A stretch of DNA of 64,000 bases from an uncultured Alistipes sp. (GCA_944320685.1 CALUIK010000002.1:124001-188000); one strand, 5' to 3'. Positions 16,829 to 26,453 are shown, numbered from the stretch's first letter. Translations and numbers: made by a program. The notes: generated by a model not told the origin, from the letters alone.

Positions 16829-17926
16829 ATGGCTTTACAATGCGGTATAGTCGGTCTGCCCAATGTGGGCAAATCGACTCTTTTCAACTGTCTGTCGAAT
16901 GCCAAGGCGCAGGCTGCCAATTTCCCTTTCTGTACGATCGAGCCCAATGTGGGCGTCATCACCGTTCCCGATGAGCGCCTTGTGCGTCTGGCCGAGATCG
17001 ACAAACCCAAACGTGTGGTCCCCACGACGATCGAGATCGTCGACATCGCAGGCCTTGTCAAGGGCGCATCGAAGGGCGAGGGCCTCGGCAACAAGTTCTT
17101 GGGCAACATACGCAACACGAACGCAATAATACATGTCCTGCGCTGTTTCGACAACGGTAACATAACCCATGTCGACGGTTCGATAGATCCGGTGCGCGAC
17201 AAGGAGATAATCGACACGGAACTTCAGTTGAAGGACCTCGAAACGGTGGAGAACCGTATCGGCAAGTGCCAGAAGCAGGCCACGGCAGGCGACAAGGCAG
17301 CCAAGCGGCAGTTCGAGATACTGTCGCTCTACAAGGCGGCATTGGAGCAGGGACGCAGTGCCCGCACAGTGCCCCTTGATAAGGAGGACCACAGGCTGGT
17401 GGCCGATCTGAACCTGCTTACGGACAAGCCTGTACTCTATGTATGCAACGTCGACGACAAGAGTGCCGTTACGGGCAACGCCTATACCGAGGCGGTGCGT
17501 GCGGCCATTGCCGACGAGAATGCCGAGATGCTGATCGTGGCGGCGGCCACGGAGGCCGACATTGCCGAGTTGGAGGATTACGAGGAGCGCCGCATGTTCC
17601 TTCAGGACATGGGGCTTGAGGAGTCGGGCGTGAACAGGCTGATAAAGGCGGCGTACCGGCTGCTTAACCTTGAGACATTCTTCACCACGGGGGCGGACGA
17701 GAGCCGTGCTTGGACGTTCGTGCGCGGCATGAAGGCCCCGCAGACGGCAGGCATAATCCACACCGACTTCGAACGCGGCTTCATCCGCGCCGAGGTTATA
17801 AAGTACGACGACTACGTGACGCTCGGCTCGGATAAGGCATGCCGCGACATGGGCAAGATAGGCATTGAGGGCAAGGATTACGTGGTGCAGGACGGCGACA
17901 TCATGCACTTCCTATTCAACGTCTGA
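16829..17926 (+). CDS. ychF: Ribosome-associated ATPase/GTPase YchF (OLA1 family)
   Basis: YchF is a universally conserved OBG-family P-loop NTPase that binds ribosomes and prefers ATP; it is linked to stress responses and start-codon selection. The 365-residue length is exact for the family. The P-loop is GLPNVGKST at residues 9-17, switch II is DIAGLVKGASKGEGLGNKFL at about 72-91, a helical insert spans about 130-205, and the C-terminal TGS domain (about 280-365) contains the conserved AWTFVRGMKAPQTAGIIHTD and KDYVVQDGDIMHFLFNV segments. It may be co-transcribed with gltX, which begins 72 bp downstream with no terminator seen between them. Confidence 0.95.
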   Translation: MALQCGIVGLPNVGKSTLFNCLSNAKAQAANFPFCTIEPNVGVITVPDERLVRLAEIDKPKRVVPTTIEIVDIAGLVKGASKGEGLGNKFLGNIRNTNAIIHVLRCFDNGNITHVDGSIDPVRDKEIIDTELQLKDLETVENRIGKCQKQATAGDKAAKRQFEILSLYKAALEQGRSARTVPLDKEDHRLVADLNLLTDKPVLYVCNVDDKSAVTGNAYTEAVRAAIADENAEMLIVAAATEADIAELEDYEERRMFLQDMGLEESGVNRLIKAAYRLLNLETFFTTGADESRAWTFVRGMKAPQTAGIIHTDFERGFIRAEVIKYDDYVTLGSDKACRDMGKIGIEGKDYVVQDGDIMHFLFNV

Positions 17927-17998
17927 CGCGTAGGTTTACGCCCTCACGATAAGGGCAATGTTGGAAAACTGAACAATAAAACATATTCGTAAGAAGTC

Positions 17999-19534
17999 AT
18001 GTCACAGCAAGTAAGAGTACGCTTTGCACCGAGCCCCACGGGCCCACTTCACATGGGCGGCGTGCGTACGGCACTTTATAATTACCTGTTTGCCCGCAGC
18101 CACGGGGGCAGGATGATCCTGCGTATTGAGGATACCGACTCGCAGCGTTTTGTGCCCGGGGCCGAGGAGTATATAATAGAGTCGCTGCGCTGGTGCGGCA
18201 TCGAGATCGACGAGGGCGTCGGTATCGGCGGCCCGCACGCTCCATACCGTCAGAGCGAGCGTCGCGAGATATACCTCAAGTATGCCTTGCAGCTCGTCGA
18301 GGCGGGGTGGGCATACTACGCTTTTGATACGGCAGCCGAACTTGACGCCATGCGCAAGCAGGCCGAAGAACGCGGCGAGACCTTCGCATACAACTATACG
18401 GTGCGGGAGAAAATGCCTACGTCGCTGTCGTTGTCGGAGGCGGAGGTGCGTGAACGCATCGACCGCGGCGACCAGTGGGTGATACGTTTCAAGATGCCGG
18501 CGGACGAGACGGTCGAGATGGACGACCTGATACGCGGACACGTCAAGGTGAACACATCGACGCTCGATGACAAGGTGCTATACAAGAGTGTCGACGCCCT
18601 GCCGACCTACCATCTGGCGAATATCGTGGACGACCACCTGATGGAGATCTCGCACGTTATTCGCGGCGAGGAGTGGCTGCCGTCGCTGCCGCTGCACTAC
18701 CTGCTCTACCGCGCTTTCGGCTGGGAGCAGAGCCGTCCGCAGTTTGCCCACCTGCCGCTGCTGCTGAAGCCTACTGGCGGCGGAAAACTGTCGAAGCGCG
18801 ATGGCGACAAGATGGGATTTCCTGTTTTCCCGCTCTTCTGGCGTTCGCCCGTGACGGGGGAGACGGCACGCGGCTACCGTGAGGACGGATATTTCCCCGA
18901 GGCGTTCGTAAATATGCTGGCGCTGCTGGGGTGGAACCCGGGTACGGAGCAGGAGCTCTTCTCGATGTCGGAACTCATCGGCGCCTTCTCTCTGGAGCGT
19001 GTCTCGAAGTCGGGTGCGCGGTTCCAGCCCGACAAGGCAAAATGGTTCAATGCCCAATACATGCACCGCAAGAGCGATGCCGAACTGGCTTCCCTGTTCC
19101 AGCCCATATTGCGCGAACACGGCGTGGAGGTGCCGGACGAGGTGGCCGGACGCGCCGCGGGTATCATGAAGGCGCGCGCGTCGTTCATAACCGACTTGTG
19201 GGACCTGACGTCGTATTTCTTCATCGCCCCTCGTGAATATGAGGAGAAGCAGGTGAAGAAGTATTGGAAGGGGGATAACCCCGCCCGTCTGGCTGAGGTG
19301 CGCGAAGTGCTGGCTTCGATCGACGACTTCTCGCTGGAGAATACAGAGCGCATTGTGAACGCATGGATCGCAGAGAAGGGCTACGGCATGGGGCAGATCA
19401 TGAATACGTTGCGTCTGGCACTGGTGGGTGCGGGCAAGGGCCCGGGCATGTACGACGTCACGTCGTTCCTCGGCAAGGAGGAGACACTTCGCCGCATAGA
19501 CTATCTTTTGGCCAATCTAAAACCTGTGGAATAA
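17999..19534 (+). CDS. gltX: Glutamate--tRNA ligase
   Basis: GluRS charges tRNA(Glu) with glutamate, supplying translation and, where used, heme synthesis. The 511-residue length is normal. The class I HIGH signature appears as [20 protein letters not shown] at residues 12-31 and the KMSKS equivalent as [11 protein letters not shown] near residue 265. [11 protein letters not shown] follows the first signature, as in bacterial GluRS. A helical anticodon-binding domain fills the C-terminal third. The stop codon overlaps the aldose epimerase start in a TAATG junction, so the two genes are translationally coupled. A separate glnS is present, which supports a discriminating GluRS. Confidence 0.96.
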   Translation: MSQQVRVRFAPSPTGPLHMGGVRTALYNYLFARSHGGRMILRIEDTDSQRFVPGAEEYIIESLRWCGIEIDEGVGIGGPHAPYRQSERREIYLKYALQLVEAGWAYYAFDTAAELDAMRKQAEERGETFAYNYTVREKMPTSLSLSEAEVRERIDRGDQWVIRFKMPADETVEMDDLIRGHVKVNTSTLDDKVLYKSVDALPTYHLANIVDDHLMEISHVIRGEEWLPSLPLHYLLYRAFGWEQSRPQFAHLPLLLKPTGGGKLSKRDGDKMGFPVFPLFWRSPVTGETARGYREDGYFPEAFVNMLALLGWNPGTEQELFSMSELIGAFSLERVSKSGARFQPDKAKWFNAQYMHRKSDAELASLFQPILREHGVEVPDEVAGRAAGIMKARASFITDLWDLTSYFFIAPREYEEKQVKKYWKGDNPARLAEVREVLASIDDFSLENTERIVNAWIAEKGYGMGQIMNTLRLALVGAGKGPGMYDVTSFLGKEETLRRIDYLLANLKPVE

Positions 19535-20589
19535 TGGAGATATTACAGCAAGTGTGGGGGACTACCCCCGAAGGCGAGGCTATCGTGCTCTACACGATAC
19601 GCAACTCGAAGGGCTGCGAGGTGCAGCTATGCAACATAGGCGCTTCGATCGTGTCGGTAAAGGTTCCCGACCGCAACGGCAAAATCGACGACGTGGTGCT
19701 CGGATACATGGATCCGATGAGCTATTTCGGCGACGGCGCGGCCAGCGGCAAAAGCGTGGGCCGTGTTGCGAACCGTATCGCGCGCGGCCGTATGACGGTC
19801 GACGGCGTGGAGTACCGTCTTGAGATCAACAACGGCGTCAACCACCTGCACGGCGGCTCGAAAGGGTTTGCCAACCGCTTGTGGGAGAGCCGTGTGGAGA
19901 TAAATCGCGTGGTATTCTCGCTGGTATCTGCCGACGGAGACCAGAACTACCCGGGCGAGGTGTATGTCGAGGCGGGTTTCTACTTCGACGATGACGACGC
20001 GCTGGAGATAACATACATGGCACGCACCGACAAGACTACGGTAGTGAACCTCACGAACCATGTCTATTGGAACCTTGCGGGCGAGGGTAGCGGCCGTACC
20101 ATTCTCGATCATGAGCTGCAGCTCGACTGTTCGCGTGTTTTGGAGATGGACCCGACGCAGATACCTACGGGACGTTACCTCGACGTGAAGGGTACGCCGC
20201 AGGATTTCACTGCGGGGCGTATCCTGGGAACGGATATTGACTCGGAATTCAACCATATGAAGGATTTCCGCGGATACGACCACTACTTTGTGCTGGACGG
20301 CTGGCGCCCCAATATCCTGAGCCGCGTGGGCGAACTGCGCTGCGGGGCTACGGGCCGTAAGGTCGAGGTGCTGTCGTCGCAGGCCGGCGCCATGGTCTAT
20401 ACGGGCAACTGGCTTGCCGGTGGGTGTCCTGTCACCAAGTCGGGCGGCCGCTATGAGGATTATGCCGGCGTTGCGATCGAGTGCCAAAACTATCCCGATG
20501 CGGTGAACCATCCTGACTTCCCGTCGGCTGTCCTCAGGCCCGGCGAGACATATTGCCAGAAGATCGTCTTCCGTTTGGGAACATTCTGA
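19534..20589 (+). CDS. galM: Aldose 1-epimerase (mutarotase)
   Basis: GalM interconverts alpha and beta anomers of hexoses such as galactose or glucose. The 351-residue protein has the family landmarks: the substrate-binding arginine in GRVANRIARGRM near residue 76, the catalytic histidine region in NNGVNHLHGGSKGFANRLWE near residue 105, VNLTNHVYWNLAGEG near residue 173 with the second histidine, and the C-terminal acid in GVAIECQNYPDAVNH near residue 312. No signal peptide is visible, so it is cytoplasmic. It shares one base with the gltX stop codon, an unusual partner for a sugar enzyme, and ends at a terminator. Confidence 0.92.
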   Translation: MEILQQVWGTTPEGEAIVLYTIRNSKGCEVQLCNIGASIVSVKVPDRNGKIDDVVLGYMDPMSYFGDGAASGKSVGRVANRIARGRMTVDGVEYRLEINNGVNHLHGGSKGFANRLWESRVEINRVVFSLVSADGDQNYPGEVYVEAGFYFDDDDALEITYMARTDKTTVVNLTNHVYWNLAGEGSGRTILDHELQLDCSRVLEMDPTQIPTGRYLDVKGTPQDFTAGRILGTDIDSEFNHMKDFRGYDHYFVLDGWRPNILSRVGELRCGATGRKVEVLSSQAGAMVYTGNWLAGGCPVTKSGGRYEDYAGVAIECQNYPDAVNHPDFPSAVLRPGETYCQKIVFRLGTF

Positions 20590-20612
20590 TCGGGAGCAAT
20601 GCCATGGGGGGC

Positions 20613-20639
20613 GGGGCTGCGGCTGCCGGCCCCTTTTTT
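20613..20639 (+). terminator. Intrinsic terminator after galM
   Basis: GC-rich stem (GGGGC at 20613-20617 with GCCCC at 20629-20633, partly paired inside) directly followed by TTTTTT. Confidence 0.65.
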
Positions 20640-20697
20640 CTGTCGCTGCCGCTTTGCCGGACGGATGTTTGCGGAAGTGTAAATTTTCAAACAAGGT

Positions 20698-21282
20698 ATG
20701 GATACAAAAGATCATGAATATCTCGACGCTTTCGAGAAGCGTATGACGCAGGCCTTGATCGAGTCATGCTCGGCCGACGGACTGCTCGACGGTCAGATGC
20801 TGGAGGTCGAAGAACTCGACGGCAAGTGGCGCACCTCGGCTCCCGAATATATGGCGGCGGCCGTGCCGCAGATCGCGGGCTACCCGGCAGCTGCGGTGGC
20901 GTGGGCCGGATATATGGGGATGGGTGCCGCGGTGTTGTGGGACAAGTCGTGGGGCGAGTACAAGGGTGTCGAGGATTGGTATTCGCTCATGGCATCGCCG
21001 CGGGGCTTCGACTGCATGGACGAGTATGTCACCGAATGCCTGCTCGGGTATAAGCTCGGCGGTGCGGAGGCGGCTAAGATCGAGGGCGGCGTGCGACGTG
21101 CGGCGCATACGGCGCTGTCGATGATCCGCAAGGAGCAGATAGAACCGCAGAGCGCCATGGCGTTCCATGTCTTTGCCCGTACGGCGAAAGTGTTTTATCG
21201 GCTCGGTGTCTCGATAGCGTTGCGGTGTATGGGATACCGATATGTAAAGGTCCGCATCGACGGATCGGCGCCCGAGTCGTGA
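20698..21282 (+). CDS. Conserved hypothetical protein
   Basis: A 194-residue soluble protein I do not recognise. It is mostly helical, with a short hydrophobic central segment rich in Ala and Gly (VPQIAGYPAAAVAWAGYMGM, about residues 56-75) followed by a Trp-rich stretch (WDKSWGEYKGVEDWYSLMAS). No signal peptide or catalytic motif is obvious. The central stretch could be a membrane segment, but Gly/Tyr content and flanking charge make this uncertain. The DUF1835-like gene starts 2 bp downstream, so the two are one transcript and may work together. Confidence 0.6.
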   Translation: MDTKDHEYLDAFEKRMTQALIESCSADGLLDGQMLEVEELDGKWRTSAPEYMAAAVPQIAGYPAAAVAWAGYMGMGAAVLWDKSWGEYKGVEDWYSLMASPRGFDCMDEYVTECLLGYKLGGAEAAKIEGGVRRAAHTALSMIRKEQIEPQSAMAFHVFARTAKVFYRLGVSIALRCMGYRYVKVRIDGSAPES

Positions 21283-21283
21283 C

Positions 21284-22135
21284 ATGTTTCGATGCCGTTG
21301 TGTCATGGGAGGCGTATTGCATATCGTGTGCGGGGCTTTTGCCGCCGGTACGCTTAAGGCGGGACTGCAGGGGAGGCGCGGCGAGACTGTCGCGGCATTC
21401 CAGTGCGGTTTGCGCTACGGGGCGCTGTTCCGCGATTTCGGAGACGCCGAACTGTACAGGTATGCCGCAGAGGTGGAGCGGCTGACGGGTTGCGTCGAAG
21501 CCTTTGAACAGCTGCGTGCCTTTGTCGGGACCGATTTCGGGCGTTACGACAAAGTTGCGGTATGGCACGGCGGCAACGTTGACGAGACCCTCATGTATTA
21601 TATGGTATGCGCTTTGGCTGCCGCTGCGCCGCTGTACGAGGTGCGTGTGGAGGATGTGTTGCCTCGGTTTAAACGCCGCGTGCGCTATCCCTCTTTGGCG
21701 CTCTGCTCTGTGGATGATGCGATGTGGCTGCGCGGGCGCATGAGGGTCGTGAGTGCCGAACGGTGCGAGGCGGCTGTGGAACAATGGCGTGTGTGGAGGC
21801 AGTCGGACGCCGCGTTGCGCATCCCTTCCGAGAATGGCATCGCCGAGGTGGCGGAAGATTATTTCGACGGTGAGATCATCGCGGCGTGCGGCACGGAGTA
21901 CCGCAAGGCTGTGCGTGTGGTCGGCGAGGTGCTCTGCGCAACGGATTTCGCTGTTGGCGACAGTTTCCTGCATCGCCGTATCGTGGCGTTGCTGCGCGAA
22001 AACCGTCTGTCGGCGCGAGCCAATGCTGTTCCGCAGCGGATGCGGCGCGCCATTGAGGAGTCGGGCATCGCTCCGATCGTGGTCGGCGGCGTGGATGTAT
22101 CCGCGATGCCGCTATTCAGCGTGGCGGCAGTATAA
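21284..22135 (+). CDS. DUF1835/DUF3658 family protein
   Basis: A protein of up to 283 residues. The N-terminal part, after MGGVLHIVCGAFAAGTLKAG, resembles DUF1835, which begins with a VHIVFGDSAAGSLK-type strand and Rossmann-like turn. The C-terminal part (about residues 195-283) resembles DUF3658, with DYFDGEII, a KAVRVVGEVL helix and DSFLHRRIVALLREN. These paired domains occur together in many Bacteroidetes and Firmicutes proteins of unknown function. The start could be the ATG at 21284 or the one at 21305 (MGGVL), which places the first beta strand at the N-terminus as in the family. The gene follows the conserved hypothetical by 1-2 bp. Confidence 0.65.
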   Translation: MFRCRCVMGGVLHIVCGAFAAGTLKAGLQGRRGETVAAFQCGLRYGALFRDFGDAELYRYAAEVERLTGCVEAFEQLRAFVGTDFGRYDKVAVWHGGNVDETLMYYMVCALAAAAPLYEVRVEDVLPRFKRRVRYPSLALCSVDDAMWLRGRMRVVSAERCEAAVEQWRVWRQSDAALRIPSENGIAEVAEDYFDGEIIAACGTEYRKAVRVVGEVLCATDFAVGDSFLHRRIVALLRENRLSARANAVPQRMRRAIEESGIAPIVVGGVDVSAMPLFSVAAV

Positions 22136-22171
22136 TTGAACGTATGCTAAAGGCAATACGGGGAGCCATTT

Positions 22172-22846
22172 CTACTCTTCTATGGCCGAGAGTTCCATTG
22201 TGGCCGTAACCATGCCGTTCATCGAGTCGGTCGTCTGCTTCACGACACCCACGCCGTGTGCTATCCACGAGGTGGTTTTGGTCTGCACGGGTTGCCCCAT
22301 CATTTCGACCTCGACAGTCTCTTCGAATTTCAGACAGTCGAACTTGCCGGCAGGAACCTCTACGGTTTCGGCTGCAGTCACGGCGCGGTCCTTTATACTG
22401 GCGCCGAGGTTGATGCTGGTACCCATAATGTCGGCTGCTATTTTAATATCGACCGTGCCGTAAGTCTTGCCGTTTTCGGGGTTCTTGGGATAGGTCATCT
22501 CTCCCGAGGACTCGGTTATGTCGATGTTCTCCACCGATCCCAGCGACGAAGAGAGCGCGTCTTTGAAGTCTACTACATAGGCATCGCCATTGTCTTTGTA
22601 TTTTACGGATGTCGTCTGCACGGGAGTGGCGGCGTCGGCCGCGGCGAATACCTCGCTTGTGACGGTGATACCGTTGCTGTCGGCCGTACTGCGTATTTTC
22701 GAGTACATGGTTTGGCTGCCCGCTATTGATGTGATGGTAGTCGTGTAGCCGTTTACCTTCCCCTGTGCGGGGAAGAACCAGTTGTCCTGTGCTGCGGCGG
22801 CTACTGCCGTCAATATCATGGCCAGGATGAGAAAAACATGTTTCAT
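22172..22846 (-). CDS. Secreted DUF3108/TapB-like protein
   Basis: A 224-residue exported protein: the first 19 residues form a signal peptide (MKHVFLILAMILTAVAAAAQ) with probable cleavage near AAAQ. The mature part is all beta, with a conserved-looking ending VEVPAGKFDCLKFEETVEV then TTSWIAHGVGVVKQTT, as in the DUF3108-like (TapB) fold that resembles an LolA/PrgI-type lipid-binding sheet. The function is unknown; a periplasmic location is expected. It has its own promoter and converges with the DUF1835 gene. Confidence 0.6.
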   Translation of the reverse strand: MKHVFLILAMILTAVAAAAQDNWFFPAQGKVNGYTTTITSIAGSQTMYSKIRSTADSNGITVTSEVFAAADAATPVQTTSVKYKDNGDAYVVDFKDALSSSLGSVENIDITESSGEMTYPKNPENGKTYGTVDIKIAADIMGTSINLGASIKDRAVTAAETVEVPAGKFDCLKFEETVEVEMMGQPVQTKTTSWIAHGVGVVKQTTDSMNGMVTATMELSAIEE

Positions 22847-22884
22847 AGTTCTGTGTCTTGGTCTGTTCTTTGAAACTCAACTAT

Positions 22885-22892
22885 CAAATATA
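22885..22892 (-). promoter_or_regulatory. Promoter -7 element of the secreted DUF3108-like gene
   Basis: CAAATATA on the plus strand reads TATATTTG on the coding strand, 38 nt upstream of the start. Confidence 0.55.
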
Positions 22893-23017
22893 AGAAATTT
22901 ATTTGAATATGCATGGCGGATCCGCGGAAACAATCCGTTATGGTATTTTTATGCATGTTTATTGCGGCGTATCCATATTTTTTTGCATGTATGGTTCGCC
23001 GCTTCGGAATAAATCGT

Positions 23018-23025
23018 TATATTTG
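23018..23025 (+). promoter_or_regulatory. Promoter -7 element of the his operon
   Basis: TATATTTG matches TAnnTTTG. A start near 23032 gives a leader of about 215 nt before hisG, holding the histidine-rich leader peptide and the terminator. Confidence 0.6.
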
Positions 23026-23086
23026 CCTCTGACATGAACGGCGTGATGCCTGTAATGTCGCGGCAGAGAATTGCAAAACCACATTT

Positions 23087-23140
23087 ATGATACGTTTCAC
23101 CCATATCCATCACCACCATATCTTGCGAAAGGTACGGTAG
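23087..23140 (+). CDS. Histidine-rich leader peptide of the his operon
   Basis: A 17-codon ORF, MIRFTHIHHHHILRKVR, with five histidines in seven codons (23102-23119), too short for a standard gene call. It lies between the his promoter (23018) and a strong intrinsic terminator (23168-23198) in front of hisG. This is the layout of leader-peptide attenuation known from enterobacterial his operons: with scarce His-tRNA the ribosome stalls on the His codons and an antiterminator forms. The segment CGGTA at 135-139 (i.e. 23135-23139) is complementary to TACCG in the 5' arm of the terminator, and 23107-23114 can pair with 23140-23147, so competing structures are possible. Confidence 0.8.
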   Translation: MIRFTHIHHHHILRKVR

Positions 23141-23167
23141 GTCGTGGAGTGGCGTGACGATTCCCAT

Positions 23168-23198
23168 ACAGGCTTACCGCTGCGGTAAGCCTGTTTTT
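23168..23198 (+). terminator. Attenuator terminator in the hisG leader
   Basis: A 12-bp perfect stem (23168-23179 with 23183-23194) has a tight loop and is directly followed by TTTTT. It ends 50 nt before the hisG start and 28 nt after the leader peptide stop, so it would abort transcription before the structural genes. Confidence 0.85.
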
Positions 23199-23247
23199 GT
23201 ATGATTTTGCGGTGCGCCCGTGGCGGCCGAACGAAAAAATATGTTGT

Positions 23248-24099
23248 ATGTTGAGAATTGCTATTCAGAACAAGGGCCGGCTCAATGAGCAGAGCGTCGC
23301 TTTGCTGCGCGAGATCGGTATAGACGTGGACGAGGCCAAACGCAAGTTCCTGTCTAAGGCTTCGAATTTTCCCATCGAGGTGCTGTACCTGCGTGACGAC
23401 GACATCCCTCAGGTGGTGGCCAACGGCACGGCGTCGCTCGGTATCGTGGGGTTGAACGAGGTGGCAGAGCGCGGTTTCGACGTTGAGATCGCCGCGCGTC
23501 TGGGTTTCGGCGGCTGCTGCATATCGCTTGCCGTCCCCAAGGGAGAGGTGTACAATGGTGTTGAGTATTTTAGAGGCAAGCGTATCGCCACGTCGTACCC
23601 TGCCATCCTGAGCCGTTTCCTTGCGGAGCGCGGCGTCGAAGCCGAGCTGGAGGTGATAACGGGCTCGGTGGAGATCGCACCCGCTGCGGGTATCGCCGAT
23701 GCCATATTCGACATAGTCTCGTCGGGAGGGACGCTCGTTTCGAACGGGCTGAAGGAGGTGGAACGCGTCTTCGAGTCGGAGGCGGTGCTGATTGCCGGCC
23801 GCAATCTGTCGGACGAGGACCGTGCGCTGATCGACGAACTGCTGTTCCGCATCGAGTCGGAGAAGGTGAGCCGCGGCAAAAAGTATCTGCTTATGAATAT
23901 CCCCACCTCGGCTTTGGACGAGGCTGTTAAGATACTGCCCGCAATGCGCAGCCCTACGGTGATGCCTCTGGCGGCCGAAGGGTGGTGCTCGCTCCACTCG
24001 GTGGTGGACGCGGCCGACCTGTGGAAGAAGGTACGCCAGCTGAAGGCTATCGGCGCCGAGGGAATATTGGTGCTTACGTTGGACAAGATAATACCTTAA
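23248..24099 (+). CDS. hisG: ATP phosphoribosyltransferase (long form)
   Basis: HisG joins ATP and PRPP to form phosphoribosyl-ATP, the first and feedback-inhibited step of histidine synthesis. At 283 residues it is the long form, with a C-terminal ACT-like regulatory domain (about residues 210-283) and no need for HisZ. Motifs include IAIQNKGRLNE at residues 4-14, the substrate loop NGTASLGIVGLNEV near 63, and the PRPP-binding AGIADAIFDIVSSGGTLVSN near 147. The ATG at 23248 lies after the attenuator; the in-frame upstream start at 23197 is within the terminator tail. It is the first structural gene of the operon and is probably controlled by the leader. Confidence 0.96.
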   Translation: MLRIAIQNKGRLNEQSVALLREIGIDVDEAKRKFLSKASNFPIEVLYLRDDDIPQVVANGTASLGIVGLNEVAERGFDVEIAARLGFGGCCISLAVPKGEVYNGVEYFRGKRIATSYPAILSRFLAERGVEAELEVITGSVEIAPAAGIADAIFDIVSSGGTLVSNGLKEVERVFESEAVLIAGRNLSDEDRALIDELLFRIESEKVSRGKKYLLMNIPTSALDEAVKILPAMRSPTVMPLAAEGWCSLHSVVDAADLWKKVRQLKAIGAEGILVLTLDKIIP

Positions 24100-24103
24100 C
24101 GCG

Positions 24104-25414
24104 ATGGATATATTCTTCAATCCGCCGCGGGAGCGGTGGCCGGAGTTGTGCCGCCGCGCGGGCGGCGATAACAGGTCTGTCACCGAACGTGTAGAGGCCA
24201 TTGTGGAGCGTGTCGCCCGCGAAGGTGACAAGGCGCTCTATGCGTTGGCCGATGAGATCGACGGGGTGCGCCTTTCGTCGCTCAAGGTGTCGGAAGAGGA
24301 GTTTGCCGAGGCCGAGCAGGCCGTCGGTGAGGAGTTGAAACGTGCGATAGATGTCGCCGTGGCCAACATATCGGCGTTCCACCGTGCACAGATGCCGCAC
24401 GAGGTACGTGTCGAGACCGTGACGGGCGTTGTCTGCATACAGCGTCCCGTGCCGATACGCCGTGTCGGGCTGTATATTCCGGGCGGTACGGCTCCTCTGT
24501 TTTCGACGGTGCTGATGCTGGCGTTGCCGGCCTCTATCGCAGGGTGCGGCGAGGTGGTGATGTGTACACCGACAAACCGCAGCGGCCGCGTGGCGGCGGA
24601 GGTCCTCTATGCGGCCCGCCGGTGCGGCGTTGGCGCTGTATATAAGACGGGCGGGGCGCAGGCCGTGGCGGCGATGGCGTACGGTACGGAGAGCATTCCC
24701 AAGGTTGACAAGATTTTCGGCCCGGGCAACCGTTACGTGACTGCGGCGAAACAGTTGGTGAGCGGCCGCAATACCTCGATAGATATGCCGGCAGGACCGT
24801 CGGAGGTGATGGTTATGGCCGACACGTCGGCGGTGCCGTCGTTCGTTGCCGCCGATATGCTGTCGCAGGCCGAGCACGGACGCGACAGTCAGGCGATGGT
24901 TGTGTGTGATGACCGGTCGTTTGCCGAAGCCGTGGCGGCGGAGGTCGGGCGGCAGGCTGCGGCGTTGTCCCGTGCGGGATTTGTCGCCGAGTCGTTGTCG
25001 CACAGTCGTGTCGTGGTCTTCGATGGCAGGGAGCAAATGGTTGACTTCGCGAACATGTATGCCGCGGAGCACCTTATTGTCATGATGCGCGATGCGTGGT
25101 CGATCGTCGACCGTATCACGGCGGCGGGATCGGTGTTCGTGGGTGCATACTCGCCCGAGAGTGCCGGAGACTACGCCTCGGGGACGAACCACACCCTTCC
25201 GACGTCGGGGTGGGCGCATTCGTGCAGCGGTGTCAATATCGACAGCTTCATGCGCAAGATGACCATTCAGGAGCTATCGCGCGGAGGCCTCTCGTCGCTG
25301 GCCCCGACAATCATTGCCATGGCTGATGCCGAAGGGCTGCAGGCTCACGCCGAAGCTGTGCGGGTGAGAATGAACGATAATGCAAAATTATACGCTGAAT
25401 ATGGGAAAAAGTGA
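24104..25414 (+). CDS. hisD: Histidinol dehydrogenase
   Basis: HisD oxidises L-histidinol to L-histidine in two NAD-dependent steps with a catalytic zinc. The 436-residue length is typical. Motifs are RVGLYIPGGTAPLFSTVLML near residue 121, KTGGAQAVAAMAYGTESIP near residue 184, FGPGNRYVTAAK near residue 205, the zinc-binding AEHGRDSQ near residue 261, and the catalytic AAEHLIVM and SGTNHTLPTSG near residues 325 and 363. The gene starts 4 bp after hisG and its 3' end overlaps hisC, so translation is likely coupled. Confidence 0.96.
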   Translation: MDIFFNPPRERWPELCRRAGGDNRSVTERVEAIVERVAREGDKALYALADEIDGVRLSSLKVSEEEFAEAEQAVGEELKRAIDVAVANISAFHRAQMPHEVRVETVTGVVCIQRPVPIRRVGLYIPGGTAPLFSTVLMLALPASIAGCGEVVMCTPTNRSGRVAAEVLYAARRCGVGAVYKTGGAQAVAAMAYGTESIPKVDKIFGPGNRYVTAAKQLVSGRNTSIDMPAGPSEVMVMADTSAVPSFVAADMLSQAEHGRDSQAMVVCDDRSFAEAVAAEVGRQAAALSRAGFVAESLSHSRVVVFDGREQMVDFANMYAAEHLIVMMRDAWSIVDRITAAGSVFVGAYSPESAGDYASGTNHTLPTSGWAHSCSGVNIDSFMRKMTIQELSRGGLSSLAPTIIAMADAEGLQAHAEAVRVRMNDNAKLYAEYGKK

Positions 25415-26453
25415 AATAGACGGTCTTGTCAGGCGCAATATCGCCTGTCTTATGCCGTATTCGACCGCGCGGGACGAGTATCAGGGCGAGTTGGGGACTT
25501 TCCTCGATGCGAACGAGAGCCCTTATGAGAACGGATACAACCGTTATCCCGATCCGCATCAGAAGCGCTTGAAGGCTCGTTTGTCTGCAATCAAGGGCGT
25601 GCCTGTCGAAAATATATTCATCGGCAACGGCAGTGACGAGGCCATAGATCTGATATTCCGCATATTCTGCGAGCCGCGCGAGGATAACGCGGTGGCCATA
25701 GCGCCGAGTTACGGCATGTACCGTGTGGCGGCTGCGATAAATGATGTCGAAGTGCGCGAGGTGCAGCTTGAAGAGGATTTTTCGCTGCCCGTGGACGATA
25801 TATTGAGGCGGGCCGATACGCATACGAAGGTACTGTTCCTGTGTTCGCCCAACAACCCTACGGGCAATGCCTTCCCGCGGGCGGAGATACTCCGTCTGGC
25901 CGATGCTTTCGGCGGGATCACTGTCGTAGACGAGGCGTATATCGACTTCTCCGATACCGAGGGACTCAAGGACGAGATATTCGCGCGGCCGCGTATCGTG
26001 GTGCTGCAGACCATGTCGAAGGCGTGGGCCATGGCGGGTTTGCGCATGGGGCTCGCACTGGCCGACAAACGGGTTGTGGAGCTGATGTCCATGGTCAAGT
26101 ACCCGTACAACATCAGCGAGGCGGCGATGCGTATCGTCAAGGAGCTGCTCGATCTGCCGGTCGACGAGCATGTGACCGAGATCAAGGCACAGCGTGCCGT
26201 GGTGGAAGAGGCCCTGTCGCATCTGCGTTCGGTGAAACATGTATATCCTAGCGATGCCAATTTCCTGCTGGTACGTTTCGATGACGCCGATGCGGTATAC
26301 GACCACCTTATAGGCGACGGCATCATCGTGCGCAACCGCAACCGTATAAAAGGGTGCGAAGGATGCCTGCGCATAACCATAGGATTGAGGGAGGAGAACG
26401 AAAAACTGTTGAAATCGCTCGAAAATTATGAAAAGGAAGGTCCTGTTCGTTGA
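25380..26453 (+). CDS. hisC: Histidinol-phosphate aminotransferase
   Basis: HisC is a PLP aminotransferase converting imidazole acetol phosphate and glutamate to histidinol phosphate. The protein is 357 residues from the ATG at 25380 or 350 from 25401 (MGKSEIDGL). Motifs include [20 protein letters not shown] near residue 40, [12 protein letters not shown] near residue 80, PNNPTGN near residue 158, [10 protein letters not shown] near residue 182, and the PLP lysine in [14 protein letters not shown] near residue 212. It overlaps hisD by 14-35 nt and hisB by 26 nt, depending on start choice. The close packing indicates a single translationally coupled operon. Confidence 0.95.
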   Translation: MQNYTLNMGKSEIDGLVRRNIACLMPYSTARDEYQGELGTFLDANESPYENGYNRYPDPHQKRLKARLSAIKGVPVENIFIGNGSDEAIDLIFRIFCEPREDNAVAIAPSYGMYRVAAAINDVEVREVQLEEDFSLPVDDILRRADTHTKVLFLCSPNNPTGNAFPRAEILRLADAFGGITVVDEAYIDFSDTEGLKDEIFARPRIVVLQTMSKAWAMAGLRMGLALADKRVVELMSMVKYPYNISEAAMRIVKELLDLPVDEHVTEIKAQRAVVEEALSHLRSVKHVYPSDANFLLVRFDDADAVYDHLIGDGIIVRNRNRIKGCEGCLRITIGLREENEKLLKSLENYEKEGPVR

